Shown: positions 32,186 through 42,300 of the stretch, piece by piece | How the letters are laid out: the number at the start of each line of letters is the position of its first letter | Numbering within the stretch: position 1 is the stretch's first letter | Assembly: GCA_003194525.1 (NCBI GenBank) | Contig: NBIV01000107.1 | Span: forward strand, 1-64,000 | Length of the DNA stretch: 64,000 nt | Reading direction: 5' to 3' | DNA from: Gracilariopsis chorda | Taxonomy: Eukaryota > Rhodophyta > Florideophyceae > Gracilariales > Gracilariaceae | Notes under the pieces: generated by a model | Told to the model about the DNA's origin: nothing | Database searches by the model: none | What the model saw: only the letters and a program-made list of their open reading frames with translations | Made by a program: the position numbers and the translations under genes

Positions 32186-32568
32186 TGAATGTAGCTGCTC
32201 GTGCGGGGAGAGGGTGTGTCGTCGTTTGGCCCAGACCTTAGTCGGGACAAGGAAGTCTTATGGAGCACGATCTCCGTGCAAGTAGCCGCAAGTAACTAGA
32301 GGAAGCCAACTGGTAAAGACATATCCTCCTGTTAGTACCCTCTCCTGGACATTCCGTAAGTAACACGCACCCTCGTTCTGAATTGCGCAGATTTTGGACA
32401 GGCCGCTGAAATCGCATCTCACCGAGAGATTACTACTCCGAGCCAGAGTTCTGACCGCCAGGGAACCTTCCACGAACAAGTAATAGACAAATCCCTCGAC
32501 CGGTAGGGGACCGGTGGAAAATCCTTTCCGCCAGTCTCACTTAGTCTTGCGTTGAGTGGTGCTCCGCG

Positions 32569-33520
32569 ATGGACGCTGAGACCCACAAAGAAAATAAACG
32601 TATACTCCGCCCAAAAGGGGGCACTGATTATTACACTTGGCGCATATACAGTAGGGGTCTCATGCACTCCCTACAATCATTATTCATTCTGACGGAACCT
32701 TGTCCAACTGAGGGTCCCGCTGCAACTAGAAAGAGATGGGACGATGCCAATCGTAAGGCAAGATCGACCATCGTCCAGAACCTTGGCACGCAACCCATCG
32801 TCGCAGTCTCGAAACTACTCGAACTAGAACACTGCTCTGCTTTGGAGGTATGAAATAAACTGGAGTTTACCTACAAGAATGACAAATTACAATCCAAGTT
32901 GAACCTTTATCGAAAGCTATGCAATTCGAAATTCAAGGATGGCGACGACATACAAAGACATTTGTTAGAACTGGAGACAACCTACTTAGAACTCACTAGA
33001 CTGGCTAGCCCACTCAAGGACAAGGAGCGAACTGCGACTTTGCTTCGAACTCTACCGGACTCATTAATAGCAATCACATTGTTGGCTGACGCTACCAACA
33101 CGCAATGCGATCAAGTCATTTGGCTTATGCCATATGAAGTGGACGACGTATTCACCGGGCTTCTACACATACAACGAAGTTCACAGAGGCAAAGAAACAT
33201 GGCAGTCATCCTTAACCCACTGCGAAGAATTCTACACCCTGACGCGAGTAGCGTCCAAACGGAAATAAGAAAGGAGTGGTATGTTGGGATTGTGGACGCA
33301 TTGGCCATATTGGGCCCGCAAGAAGAACAATAACCACCAACAGCCGAACAATAGAAGCTCCAATAACTCCAATAAAAAATATAATCAAGGGAAAGGACGT
33401 AATAGCAATCGAGGTTGGGACTCGAACAAGTTTCCCGACGCCAACAACCAAGGGCAACCAAACGCTAACCGGAACCATGCCGACACAAACATGAAACACG
33501 ATCGCGGACTCACAGCATTA
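32569..33520 (+). pseudogene. Copia gag, decayed
   Basis: The frame 32569-33333 contains one stop at 32853 and reads as a Ty1/copia-type gag: YYTWRIYSRGLMHSL at the start, then NDKLQSKLNLYRKLCNSKF and ERTATLLRTLPDSL, typical of the helical UBN2-like capsid region. In another frame from 33276 CWDCGRIGHIGPARR is a damaged CCHC zinc knuckle (the last Cys is lost), followed by an Asn/Lys-rich tail. So there is one stop and at least one frameshift. Confidence 0.8.
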
Positions 33521-33539
33521 GCAACGCCACTATCCATCA

Positions 33540-34683
33540 GCTCAACAAAACACCAACATGACTGGACTCTGGGGCCAGTTATGTTATCATTAAGGACAAA
33601 CGGTTGCTCTGGGAATATCACCAAAAACCTCCGCAAACAGTATACAATTGCGACCACCAGTCAGAGATCGTAGAGTGCGGAAAAATAAAGCTACCTTTCG
33701 GACCCGGACCTATGTTACTGGCCAAACATAACATACCCCAACCTTCGACTCTAACTTGGTATCTTTATTCATCCTGGCGACGTATGTCAAAGTACAATTC
33801 ACAAATGGCTTCATAATTAGAGACCACACAACGTGCAAAGTCATGCAAAACTCCACTCCGAGGGACGGACTCTATCCCCTACCGAGCCACGTACCACCAC
33901 CACAGGTACAAGCCGCGGCACACGCACCTGGCGATAGAGCCAAGGATTGACACGAGAAACTCAGTCACCCTATCCGAGAAAAACTCTTGAAATGCATTGA
34001 CTTGTTTCAAGGCGTACCCGAATTCTCCACAGACGAAGTCAAAAATGTCATATGCACTCCGTGCATTGACGCCAGTGCCAAGCGTACTCCTCTTTGGCAA
34101 TCACAAATCACACTCCGTGGTGCAGAGACCATTGGAGTTAGCGCACACCGATCTCAATGGACCCGTTAACCCGAAGTATTTGCAAGGTTCCAAATATACG
34201 CAAGTCCTCGTTGATGACAACAAGAGAGCAAGCTCAATATACTTTCTAAGTAAAAAGACGGAGTTCTTTGAATCTGTCTGCTGGTACAAGGCTCGCGCGG
34301 AAACTGAACTACCTCCTAACCTAATGTACCGCGTTCGCCTTGACGGGTCAGGTGAGAATAGGTCCGAGGACTTTGCCTCATACGTGATGGAGAATGCTAT
34401 AGTACTACAGTTCACTCCACCGTACTTAAACCAATCGGATGGCGTAACAGAAAAAGTCATTCAAGACTTGTGGAAGATGGCTAGAACATTCCTGTTCGCC
34501 TCCAAGCTCCTGCATGAGATTTGGGAGAAAGCCATCTCTAACGCTATTTACTTAAGAAACCGCCTACTAAATCATCAAGCAGGAATGAAGGTTCTTTACA
34601 CATTATGGTTCGCACGAAAACCGGACTTCACACACTTATTAAAGTTCGGGCAAGAAGGCCACGCGTTCATATACAGGCCTTAA
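33540..34683 (+). pseudogene. Copia protease and integrase, decayed
   Basis: LDSGASYVI near 33565-33595 is the aspartic protease active site. GLYPLPSH and CTPCIDAS follow, remnants of the pre-integrase zinc region. The frame at 33997-34683 holds the integrase core with the three acidic positions recognisable: Asp in AHTDLNGP, Asp in VRLDGSGEN and Glu in GVTEKVIQDL. It then has LHEIWEKAISNAIYLRNRL, standard for copia integrases. Frame changes separate the blocks. The order protease, integrase, reverse transcriptase is the copia order, opposite to the gypsy elements in this window. Confidence 0.85.
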
Positions 34684-34939
34684 GCCTTTGCGAATAAGAA
34701 GTTCCTACCACGCGCTATTCCTGGATACGTCTTGGGGATGCAGAGCCCGCGGACACTGTACAGGATAGAAACCTCATCCATTGGAAAACTAATAAAGTGC
34801 TGCGAGGATGATTTAGAGGTTACGAAGGAGTCCCTTCCTTCAATCCAAGACCTTATGGGCGTCTCGTCTCTCAGACGATACGAAGCCGAGAGAACCAATA
34901 GGGAGGATGATGAAGATCATCTAGATGCTTCTCTTACTC

Positions 34940-37419
34940 ATTGACTTGTCGCACACTCATGATACAAAGACATAGGGGATGATGGCAGAGTCCCCAAAAG
35001 CTCTGAAGAAGCTAGAGTGATGCCAGGAAGGGCAGAAGCCATCGACAGGGAGTACGATTCCTTGGTAGAAATAGGCACTTGGAAGCTGATTGATAGAAAA
35101 CCCGGCATGAAACCCTTGCCATTTCTATGGGTGTTCTTAGCAAGATAATTGAGCTTCGAACCTTCGCGCATTCTTCCAAAGACAAATTGCGTAACACGGG
35201 GCGACTTGCAGCATCCATACGTGGATTACGACCCAGACAATTTGTACGCCCCAGTTGTTCGACTTGAAACCATTCGTCTTTTGTTTGCAAAGGCTGCAGG
35301 TCAGAGCGTGCTACTAGAGACGATGGATATTAGCAATGCATAACAGTACGGGGATGTAGACGAGCTTCTAATCATAGAACAACCCCAAAACGCTTTTGGA
35401 TCATCATTTGTTCCTGGCAAGGTTTGATTGCTCCTAAAGACAATAAAAGGTGCAAAAAAAGCCGGAAAAATATAAGGATCCCTGATGCAAAATGATCTAT
35501 TGCGCTTGAGACTCAAAACGTCTGCGAAAGACAGCCGATTCTATATATAAAATACCAACAGCAAAACCTTGACCATCGTAGTGGTCGTTGAACACTTACT
35601 GACATTTTCTAACTCTCTATCTCTTCCGGGCGACTTCAAGTCAGAGATGCAGAAGCGCTTCAATGTTGAGGTTCTTGGCAAGGCAAAAATGTTTTGTGGG
35701 ACTCGACATAATGAAAGACAAGAACGGAATGAAGGTACAACAAAGCAGATATATTGAGAAGATATTGCTAGAAAATGGTCTGGACAACTCTAACGTTGCA
35801 CGGACTCCATTACCGTCCCTATGTGACATCGTGGCACTGAAGTGCAACGCCCTCAGGGAGGGATTCTGGGTACTTGATCGTTTTCCCGATATTATCGGTT
35901 GTGTAGTGTGTGTATGAACTACGCCCCACAATGGTGGGTATGGACACGTGGGGCACGGTTTTGGGCCAATTGGCGGTTGGCCACAGTAGTGGATGTTGCC
36001 ACGAAATGTGGAGTATTTTAGTTGATTTTAATTATTATTTTCACACCCATTTCTGGGAAGCTAGTACTTAGTGCGACGGCGCACTGCCGTCGCACCAATA
36101 AACCTTCCCCAACAAGGGACCCCAACCTGGGGAATTGGCTCTAGTTGTTACCACTTGCGCGCGTGCTCTACTCCTCCTTGAAGGGAAACGCCGTGAACCA
36201 CGGGACATCTAACCCCCTTGCACATCTAAAGGGACCCATCACTGGGAGTATAATTGTTCCAATCGCATTGGTGTTTCGCCCTGTATAGGGATATTGTTAC
36301 CGGCATCGCCGTTCGTCCCCGTCACTCTCGCGACTACTTCGTCCTCTCCTCCTCCTCTTCGCCCTTCCTTTTTCCCCTTTTTAGGGTAGCACCTCCCGCT
36401 ATCCGAGGCCCTCGTGTGCGCATCCGCACACACATCACCACTTACGTGGAAACATACCTCTACTGAAGATCACACCCCGCTTACGCGGATACCGATTCTT
36501 CGCCTTCACCTCCCTGCGCAAGTCGCGACAGGTGTCCCTGGTCTTACAAACCGGCTCTGCCGTGACATCTCTGGAAGGGCTCTACCCAACTGGGTTCACC
36601 TCGTGAGAGGAAGATCCCGAACGTCTTTCGGTGTTTTTCGCCTTTGGGGCATTGCACCACAGGCACGTCTACAGGACGAACTGCATGTTTTATCTGGAGA
36701 ACGTGACCGCTACCGGAAATTGGCAGGACGTTTGGTGTACTTGGCGGTCTCAACGAGGCCAGAAATCATGGTTTCCGCTTCAATGCTGGCAACGCAGATC
36801 CATCTCTCATGCATGAAGCATGTTGGGCTAGCGAAAAGAGTACTGAGATATTTGAAGGGTACAAAACGTTTGTACCTGTTCTTTTCTGCTAATAATATAG
36901 CACTAATGGAAGCTTTCTTTGGCAAAAATTGGGCTAGTTGTTGCGAGATGAGAACTTCTACGACTGTTTAATTAAGGAAAGTGTACGAAGCAAATGTGAC
37001 ATGGAAGACCAAAAAGTAAATCCTTGTTGCACTTTCGTATGAAGAACCAAAAATATATTGCATATCTTATTGTGAAAAATGGGAACTTGGTAACATAGAA
37101 TTGATTGAGTGGGAATTAGGCAAAAAACCGTTCTGGAGGATAAAAATCAAATTCAGCCCATCTCAATAGCAACAGAGAGTTCTAATGTTATGTGTTTGTG
37201 AAGAATAGAAAAGTCCTCGAAGGGAACAAGCATATTGCTCTGAAATACCACCACGTAACAGAACCGGATGATACTAAGGTAACTCAAGTGATCTCAATAA
37301 AGAGTGAAGTGCAAGTTTCGGACATATTCAGTAAGCCTGTGGTCTTTAACACGCTCAGAAGACTGAAGTTGCTATTTGGCTTAATTCAGCATCCTCATTA
37401 CGTTTTAGGTATTTTCTGA
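34940..37419 (+). pseudogene. Copia reverse transcriptase and RNase H, split by a solo LTR
   Basis: Reverse transcriptase text starts near 35010 (REYDSLVEIGTWKLIDR), passes VVRLETIRLLFAKAAGQ and reaches MQKRFNVEVLGKAKMFCG near 35650. The catalytic YVDD is replaced by VVEH, so it is dead. At 35837 the frame is interrupted by a gypsy solo LTR and resumes at 36667 with DELHVLSGERDRYRKLAGRL, LAVSTRPEIMV and AKRVLRYLKGTKR. Removing the LTR and one target-duplication copy restores the reading frame exactly. RNase H remnants follow: HIALKYHHVTE and VSDIFSKP near 37230-37340. Confidence 0.88.
35838..36661 (+). mobile_element. Solo gypsy LTR nested in the copia pol
   Basis: Starts TGAAGTGCAACGCC, ends TTGCACCACA and is flanked by GGCAC on both sides (35833-35837 and 36662-36666), a 5-bp target duplication. 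It is 824 bp and near-identical over long stretches to the reverse copy at 19331-20162. It contains the palindrome-like CCCGATATTATCGG near its 5' end. Confidence 0.95.
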
Positions 37420-37563
37420 ATGCATTGATGTATCACTAACCCTGCTTTATTTCAATCAAACCTGTTTTCAAAACAGATATATTGGTTTAATTGTGATAAG
37501 TATTGTACGTAGTAAGAGTATCATAGCTTTTCCTAGACACAGATTTTTCCTATTAGGTTTTGC

Positions 37564-37788
37564 TGTGGTAAAGGTTTTTAACGGTGGTTACAAATCGTCG
37601 AAGTCGCAATCTGCGGTGAATGAATTGATCGCGAGGGACGGTGTGGATGGAGCTACGCTGGCCACCAGCTGGAACGTATAATACAGTCCCCTCGTTCCAA
37701 CTGGAGGCAATAAAGAAATGACCTCCCTGATCTGCCCTCCCCGCAAGGTCGGAGAGGAGGGCAGTGAGTGAAATCCAACCCCGCTACA
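37564..37788 (+). mobile_element. Copia element 3' LTR (left end approximate)
   Basis: The right-hand partner of 30911-31142. The last 146 bases (37643-37788) align clearly and end TACA; the first 80 are only loosely similar. The expected purine tract before it is not obvious, so the left boundary may be wrong. Confidence 0.6.
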
Positions 37789-38319
37789 CGTTTGGCGGTC
37801 CTGTAGGCACGAGGGTTATTAAATTGCACTTGTAAGGAGTATTCTTTCTAGTTTAACGTTCGTTTCATGTAGGCAGCAACGATCGTGCTGCCTAAAAGAA
37901 ATCTCGAAACGTTTTGAGTCAACGTGTAAATGCCTGATTGCTCGAGAATCGTTCTCCAGTTTCGTTTCGTTTAACAAAAAAAACTCATAGAACAGCCCTT
38001 AGTATTCTTGCATGCACTGTCAGGGGTTGTTCGTGGCACCTCGGACGACGTTGGTCGGCATCCAGTGAACCGCTTTTGCTTGCTACTTGTGTGTAAGAAG
38101 TTGACGGCCTTCGTGGCGTGGCTAGACGCCTGAAGTGCTCCGGACCAAACGGGAAACACGGTACAAAGCATCCAGAAATTGCAGAGGCGCAAAGGGGAGT
38201 GTGTATGTATTGAAAAAGTGACCGTGATGAATGTTACTTGCCGAATAACAAAAAGCACTATTAGTGTTGTGATTACAAGGGCCCTGGAAAGAGGAACAGG
38301 CCCTCAAACGATTGAGATC
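37789..38319. other. Intergenic between copia element and FBPase
   Basis: No gene seen. It lies downstream of the FBPase stop codon and probably contains that gene's 3' untranslated region. Confidence 0.5.
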
Positions 38320-39510
38320 TCATTTATCGCCTGCATACATATCAAGCAGCTCTTGAACATCATCCTTACTTCCAATGATGAGCGGCATACGCTGATGCAC
38401 AGCGTCTGGAATGACGTCCATAACACGTTCCTTACCAGTCGTAGCAATACCGCCAGCCTGTTCAACGATAAACGACATAGGTGCACATTCATACAGAAGA
38501 CGCAGCTTTCCATTTGGATTCTTCTGATCACCCGGGTAACCGAAGACGCCTCCGTACAGGAGAGTACGATGCACATCAGCGACAAGGCTTCCAATATACC
38601 TGGAGGAGTACTTTACGCCCGCTCGGTTGTCTCCGGTCTTGAGCTTTTCTACATAGTCCCTGAGGACGGGATCCCACTGCGGGGAGTTTGCTTCGTTGAA
38701 GGAGTAGATCTTTCCGCGCGAGGGGATGGTGATTTGTGGATGGGTAAGGACGAATTCGCCAATCTGCGGGTCAAGCGTGAAGCCGTTGACACCGTGTCCG
38801 GTGGTGAGCACCATCATAACAGAAGAAGAGTACATACAGTATCCCGCGGCAACGAGATTAGCTCCCGGTTGCATGGTATTGTACAAGCAGGTGAGCTCGG
38901 TTTCGTCAATCTTTGACTCCCAATCCGAGGCGAGACAACCGGTGTTCTGCACAAAGATGCCGAAAATGGTACCAGTAGCAATGCCAGCGTCAATGTTGGA
39001 ACTGCCATCAAGAGGATCAAAGACTGCGACGTAGTTTCCAGAATAGACCTCGTCGACCATGACAGGTTCATCCTCCTCTTCGGAGGCAATGACGCCCATT
39101 TTGCCGGAGTAGCGCAGAGCGTTTTTCAGTACTTCGTTGGAGAGGACGTCCAGCTTCTTCTGCTCCTCGCCCTGAACGTTGATAGAGCCGGAGTCTTCGT
39201 AGCCGGTCAAATTGGTGATACCGGCTCGTTGCACAAGGGAAGCGATCTTCTTGCAGGCGAGTTGAATGGAGGACATGAGCGACTGCATATCCTGCATGTG
39301 CTCGAGGTCTGTGTTGTCCATGGCGACCTGAATCATGTAGCGCGTGAGCGTCATGGGGGAAGTGTCGGAGTGCACGGGGGTGGAGGGAGGAGCAGCCACC
39401 ATAGCGGGCGCACGGCGGGCTCGCACATTGTGAGCGGGGCGACGCTGGGTCAGGGGGCGGGAAAGCGTGGGGCGGGCGGGCACGGCCAGGGCGGGGATGA
39501 AGGCGGTCAT
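38320..39510 (-). CDS. FBP: Fructose-1,6-bisphosphatase, plastid-targeted
   Basis: 396 residues. It hydrolyses fructose-1,6-bisphosphate to fructose-6-phosphate in the Calvin cycle. Metal and substrate motifs are intact: ASEEEDEP (142-149), FDPLDGSSNID (164-174), VAAGYCMYSSS (220-230), SRYIGSLVADVHRTL and a C-terminal YECAPMSFIVEQAGG. The first 50 residues are rich in Ala, Pro and Arg with few acidic residues and start MTAF, a plastid transit peptide with the early Phe typical of red-lineage plastids. The loop before the YC motif has Cys192 and Cys208, which may correspond to the redox pair that lets thioredoxin switch plant plastid FBPase. I chose the ATG at 39510 for the MTAF start; an in-frame ATG at 39594 would add 28 residues. 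It is divergent from the transporter at 39801. Confidence 0.93.
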   Translation of the reverse strand: MTAFIPALAVPARPTLSRPLTQRRPAHNVRARRAPAMVAAPPSTPVHSDTSPMTLTRYMIQVAMDNTDLEHMQDMQSLMSSIQLACKKIASLVQRAGITNLTGYEDSGSINVQGEEQKKLDVLSNEVLKNALRYSGKMGVIASEEEDEPVMVDEVYSGNYVAVFDPLDGSSNIDAGIATGTIFGIFVQNTGCLASDWESKIDETELTCLYNTMQPGANLVAAGYCMYSSSVMMVLTTGHGVNGFTLDPQIGEFVLTHPQITIPSRGKIYSFNEANSPQWDPVLRDYVEKLKTGDNRAGVKYSSRYIGSLVADVHRTLLYGGVFGYPGDQKNPNGKLRLLYECAPMSFIVEQAGGIATTGKERVMDVIPDAVHQRMPLIIGSKDDVQELLDMYAGDK

Positions 39511-39800
39511 GGCGGGAAGGTGGGGAAGTTGGGCGGGCAGCAGGTTACGGTGAGGAAGCGATGGTAGCGCTGGGGAAGAAGAAGGGGGGGGCATTGGATG
39601 GATGGGGCGAGGGCAGCCGTGGAGCGAGAGCAGCCGTAGAGCGCGTGACGCGTGTGTGGTCAGCGTGTGCCGCGACGTGATCCATTCCTCGCCCTGGCTG
39701 ATCCGGAGCGCCGATCCAAAGCGCGCGACGGCGTGGACAGCAATGCAAGCTGACAGCGCTGACGCGCCTCTGTGACAGCCGTTGCCACCGCTGCAGCGTG
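39511..39800. promoter_or_regulatory. Shared divergent promoter region, FBPase / amino-acid transporter
   Basis: Only 290 bases separate the two start codons, so both promoters must lie here or inside the genes' leader sequences. No TATA box is evident. The region is GC-rich, with CGTGACGCGTGTG-type text around 39642-39655. Confidence 0.5.
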
Positions 39801-41381
39801 ATGGCCCCCGTCCCGCGAAGCGACGCCCCGCGTCCACCAGCCGCGCCGTCAACTTCGACCTCAAAAGTTCCGCGGCGCAGCCTGCCCTCCCGCCCCGTAA
39901 TGAGCAAGACCGTCACCACCACTACCTCCACCTCCAATGCCACCGCCGCCATGGTAGTGGACGACACCACCTCGGCCTCCCCCCTTTCGCCCAGTCCTTC
40001 ACTGGACGCTGACGCTCGCAATGGCCTCATCACTGACGTCGGTAACATGTTGAAGGCCTTTATCGGCCTTAACTTCATGTATGTCGCCTATGCGTTTTCA
40101 AACGCCGGTTTGCTGCGTGGTGCAGTCGCGCTTATTTGCATCACTCTCGTCACCGAGCACTGCTGCATGCTACTAATCCAAGTCAAAAACAATTCTCCGC
40201 TTGCCCTGCCTTCATCCCCCACCGCACGCGCCCTTCCGAATGACGCCGCTCTCAGCATTCACGACTTTCCCGAGAAGAGCCACCAACAAGAAGATCCCGA
40301 ACAACCTCAAGCGCAACTGCCACACCGTCAAAACGTTTCGTACGGCGACATAGCGCGCGTGGTAGGCGGACCAACCGTAGGTCGAATTATCAACCTCGCC
40401 CTCATTTTAACTCAGTTCGGTTTTTGCGTAGGCTATCTCATCTTTCTTTCGCAGACCCTTCACGACATGATCAAATCCACGCACACCGTCAAATGGTTTG
40501 TGCTCATTCCGTTGCCAGTTCTCATGATTCTCGCCCTGTTCTCTTCAATACGTTCCCTCGGTCCGTTTTCGCTTCTCGCCAACTTCGCCCTCATGGTCGG
40601 CTTTGTATCTGTTGTCGCCTTTTTGGCCAAGCATTTTCAGTGGCAACCTTCGCATCCACCCATAACCAGCTTTCCGTTGTTTTTCGGTCAGATGACTGCT
40701 GCCTTGGAAGGCATTGGCTTGGTTGTACCCGTTGAAGCTTCCATGAAGAACCCAGAACGATTTCCGTTCGTGTTAAGAGTAGCGCTTACCTTTTTGTCCA
40801 CCGTGCTCATGATTGTCGGCATTCTCGGCTTTGCTAGCTTTGGAGAGGGTACCCGTTCCATTATTCTACTCAACTTTGGTGCTACCCCGGTTGTCCTCGC
40901 TGTGAAGTTTGTTCTTATGATTGGAATTCTCTTTACTTACCCGTTGCAGATTGTCCCAGTGTTTCACTACTTCGAGCGTTCGTTGCTGCCTCATGATTTG
41001 ACCGCCCAACATTCAGATGAGTCCCCAGATGAGTCATCATCCACGGTGAGTGCTGTGCTCACCTCAGGCCTCTTTGTGTCCGACTGGCGTCGAATCGGCA
41101 TCAGAGCCTTGATTGTCCTAAGCACAGCAGCCGTTGCAATACTTGCCGGTGGAAGCTTCGGTTTATTTCAAAGTCTGGTTGGTTCTCTTGGCGCAACCAT
41201 TCTTGCGTACTGTGCACCAGCGGTGCTGCATAATATTGCTTTCAAGGATGAACTGTCAAGATTGGCAAGGATGAAGAACTATGCATTACTAGTGTTTGGT
41301 GTCATTGGAGGCATTGTCGGAGCGTTTACTTCTGTCAGAGAGATTTTGGAGATTCACAAAGGCAATTCTCAACCTCTGTGA
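39801..41381 (+). CDS. Amino acid/auxin permease family (AAAP) transporter
   Basis: 526 residues with about 11 hydrophobic helices from residue 75 onward. The first reads GNMLKAFIGLNFMYVAYAFSNAGL, the GxG-type opening segment of SLC36/AVT-like proton-coupled amino-acid transporters; the next membrane helix is followed by a polar loop with Pro/Gln repeats (about 130-180). Later features are YGDIARVVGGP, an FFGQMTAALEGIGLVVPVEASMKNP segment typical of the family, and GFASFGEGTRSIILLN. It should move neutral amino acids across the plasma or vacuolar membrane; substrate and direction are not predictable. The N-terminal 70 residues are Ser/Thr/Pro-rich and likely cytosolic. An alternative start is the ATG at 39900. 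Confidence 0.9.
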   Translation: MAPVPRSDAPRPPAAPSTSTSKVPRRSLPSRPVMSKTVTTTTSTSNATAAMVVDDTTSASPLSPSPSLDADARNGLITDVGNMLKAFIGLNFMYVAYAFSNAGLLRGAVALICITLVTEHCCMLLIQVKNNSPLALPSSPTARALPNDAALSIHDFPEKSHQQEDPEQPQAQLPHRQNVSYGDIARVVGGPTVGRIINLALILTQFGFCVGYLIFLSQTLHDMIKSTHTVKWFVLIPLPVLMILALFSSIRSLGPFSLLANFALMVGFVSVVAFLAKHFQWQPSHPPITSFPLFFGQMTAALEGIGLVVPVEASMKNPERFPFVLRVALTFLSTVLMIVGILGFASFGEGTRSIILLNFGATPVVLAVKFVLMIGILFTYPLQIVPVFHYFERSLLPHDLTAQHSDESPDESSSTVSAVLTSGLFVSDWRRIGIRALIVLSTAAVAILAGGSFGLFQSLVGSLGATILAYCAPAVLHNIAFKDELSRLARMKNYALLVFGVIGGIVGAFTSVREILEIHKGNSQPL

Positions 41382-42300
41382 GTCTATTGCGAGGCAATAG
41401 GGGCATTCCTCCGTGTTTGGTACTCGTCGCGCCAGTCCTGTGATTGGTTCTGTCTATAGGCCTTTGTGGTCATCCCCCATACATATGAATGCTATATATA
41501 CGATGGCTTCCAGCTTGTTTGTGGGGGAGACGTCCGTCATGTCCAGTTTTGTTTGTGGCATACTTGCCGTTCTGCCTTGAAACCACATTGTCGCATTTAT
41601 CATCGTTGGACATGCAGCTCGATACTGAAGGTGGTACGGATTCGCTGTGAACAATACCTTTTTTTGAAATTGCTTGGACCTCATTCCATTGTTTGCGCTG
41701 TGATCCCGGGAAACTAGAGACTGTGTTTCAGTGACGAAGCGTAAACAAACTGGATGGAACCAAACATGACGAATACATGCAGCCTGTGAAGAAGTGAGCA
41801 ACGCGCAAATCAATCGTCTAATTAAGACCGTCTTAACTAGTTGCCCTTCTAACAACATGAGAGCGCAAAGCTGGCATGCCAGAGCTGAAACATCGCGAGA
41901 TGCAGATATTCTGCTTCCGGCAGTAGGATTATCGTTTAACATAAATGACTTTTGTACAGATTCAAAATTGATAATCATCTGTGTTAGCGCTTTCTTTTCT
42001 TAACTTTCATGAAGCTCACAGCTTGAGAGCCAACTAATTATCCATTATAAGATGCACACCTAAACAATGAGTTATTAACCTTAACTGGCACCCCTTGTTA
42101 CTATCGACTAGACAGAGAACGATCTCTGATCCATTACTAGACCTACCCGTTCGCAAGAAAGCCGTTTCACTGACTCTGATATGGGTCTCAAGAATCCGGT
42201 CTGAAGATGAGCTATGCAGCCTTGCTCAAGATGGAAAGACGAGGCTTCCCAAAAAGGTTGGCGTGCGAAAAGACGGAAGTTACACCTCGCTAACTTTAGG
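41382..42300. other. Intergenic, no gene recognised
   Basis: It lies between two convergent stop codons (41381 on + and 42301 on -), so it should hold both 3' untranslated regions. A 174-residue minus frame (41978-41454) overlaps plus frames and lacks any domain. Confidence 0.5.

Noticed and set aside
41454..41978. 174-residue minus-strand gene between the transporter and TPS
   Set aside because: No signal peptide, domain or compositional support, and it overlaps similar-length plus frames.
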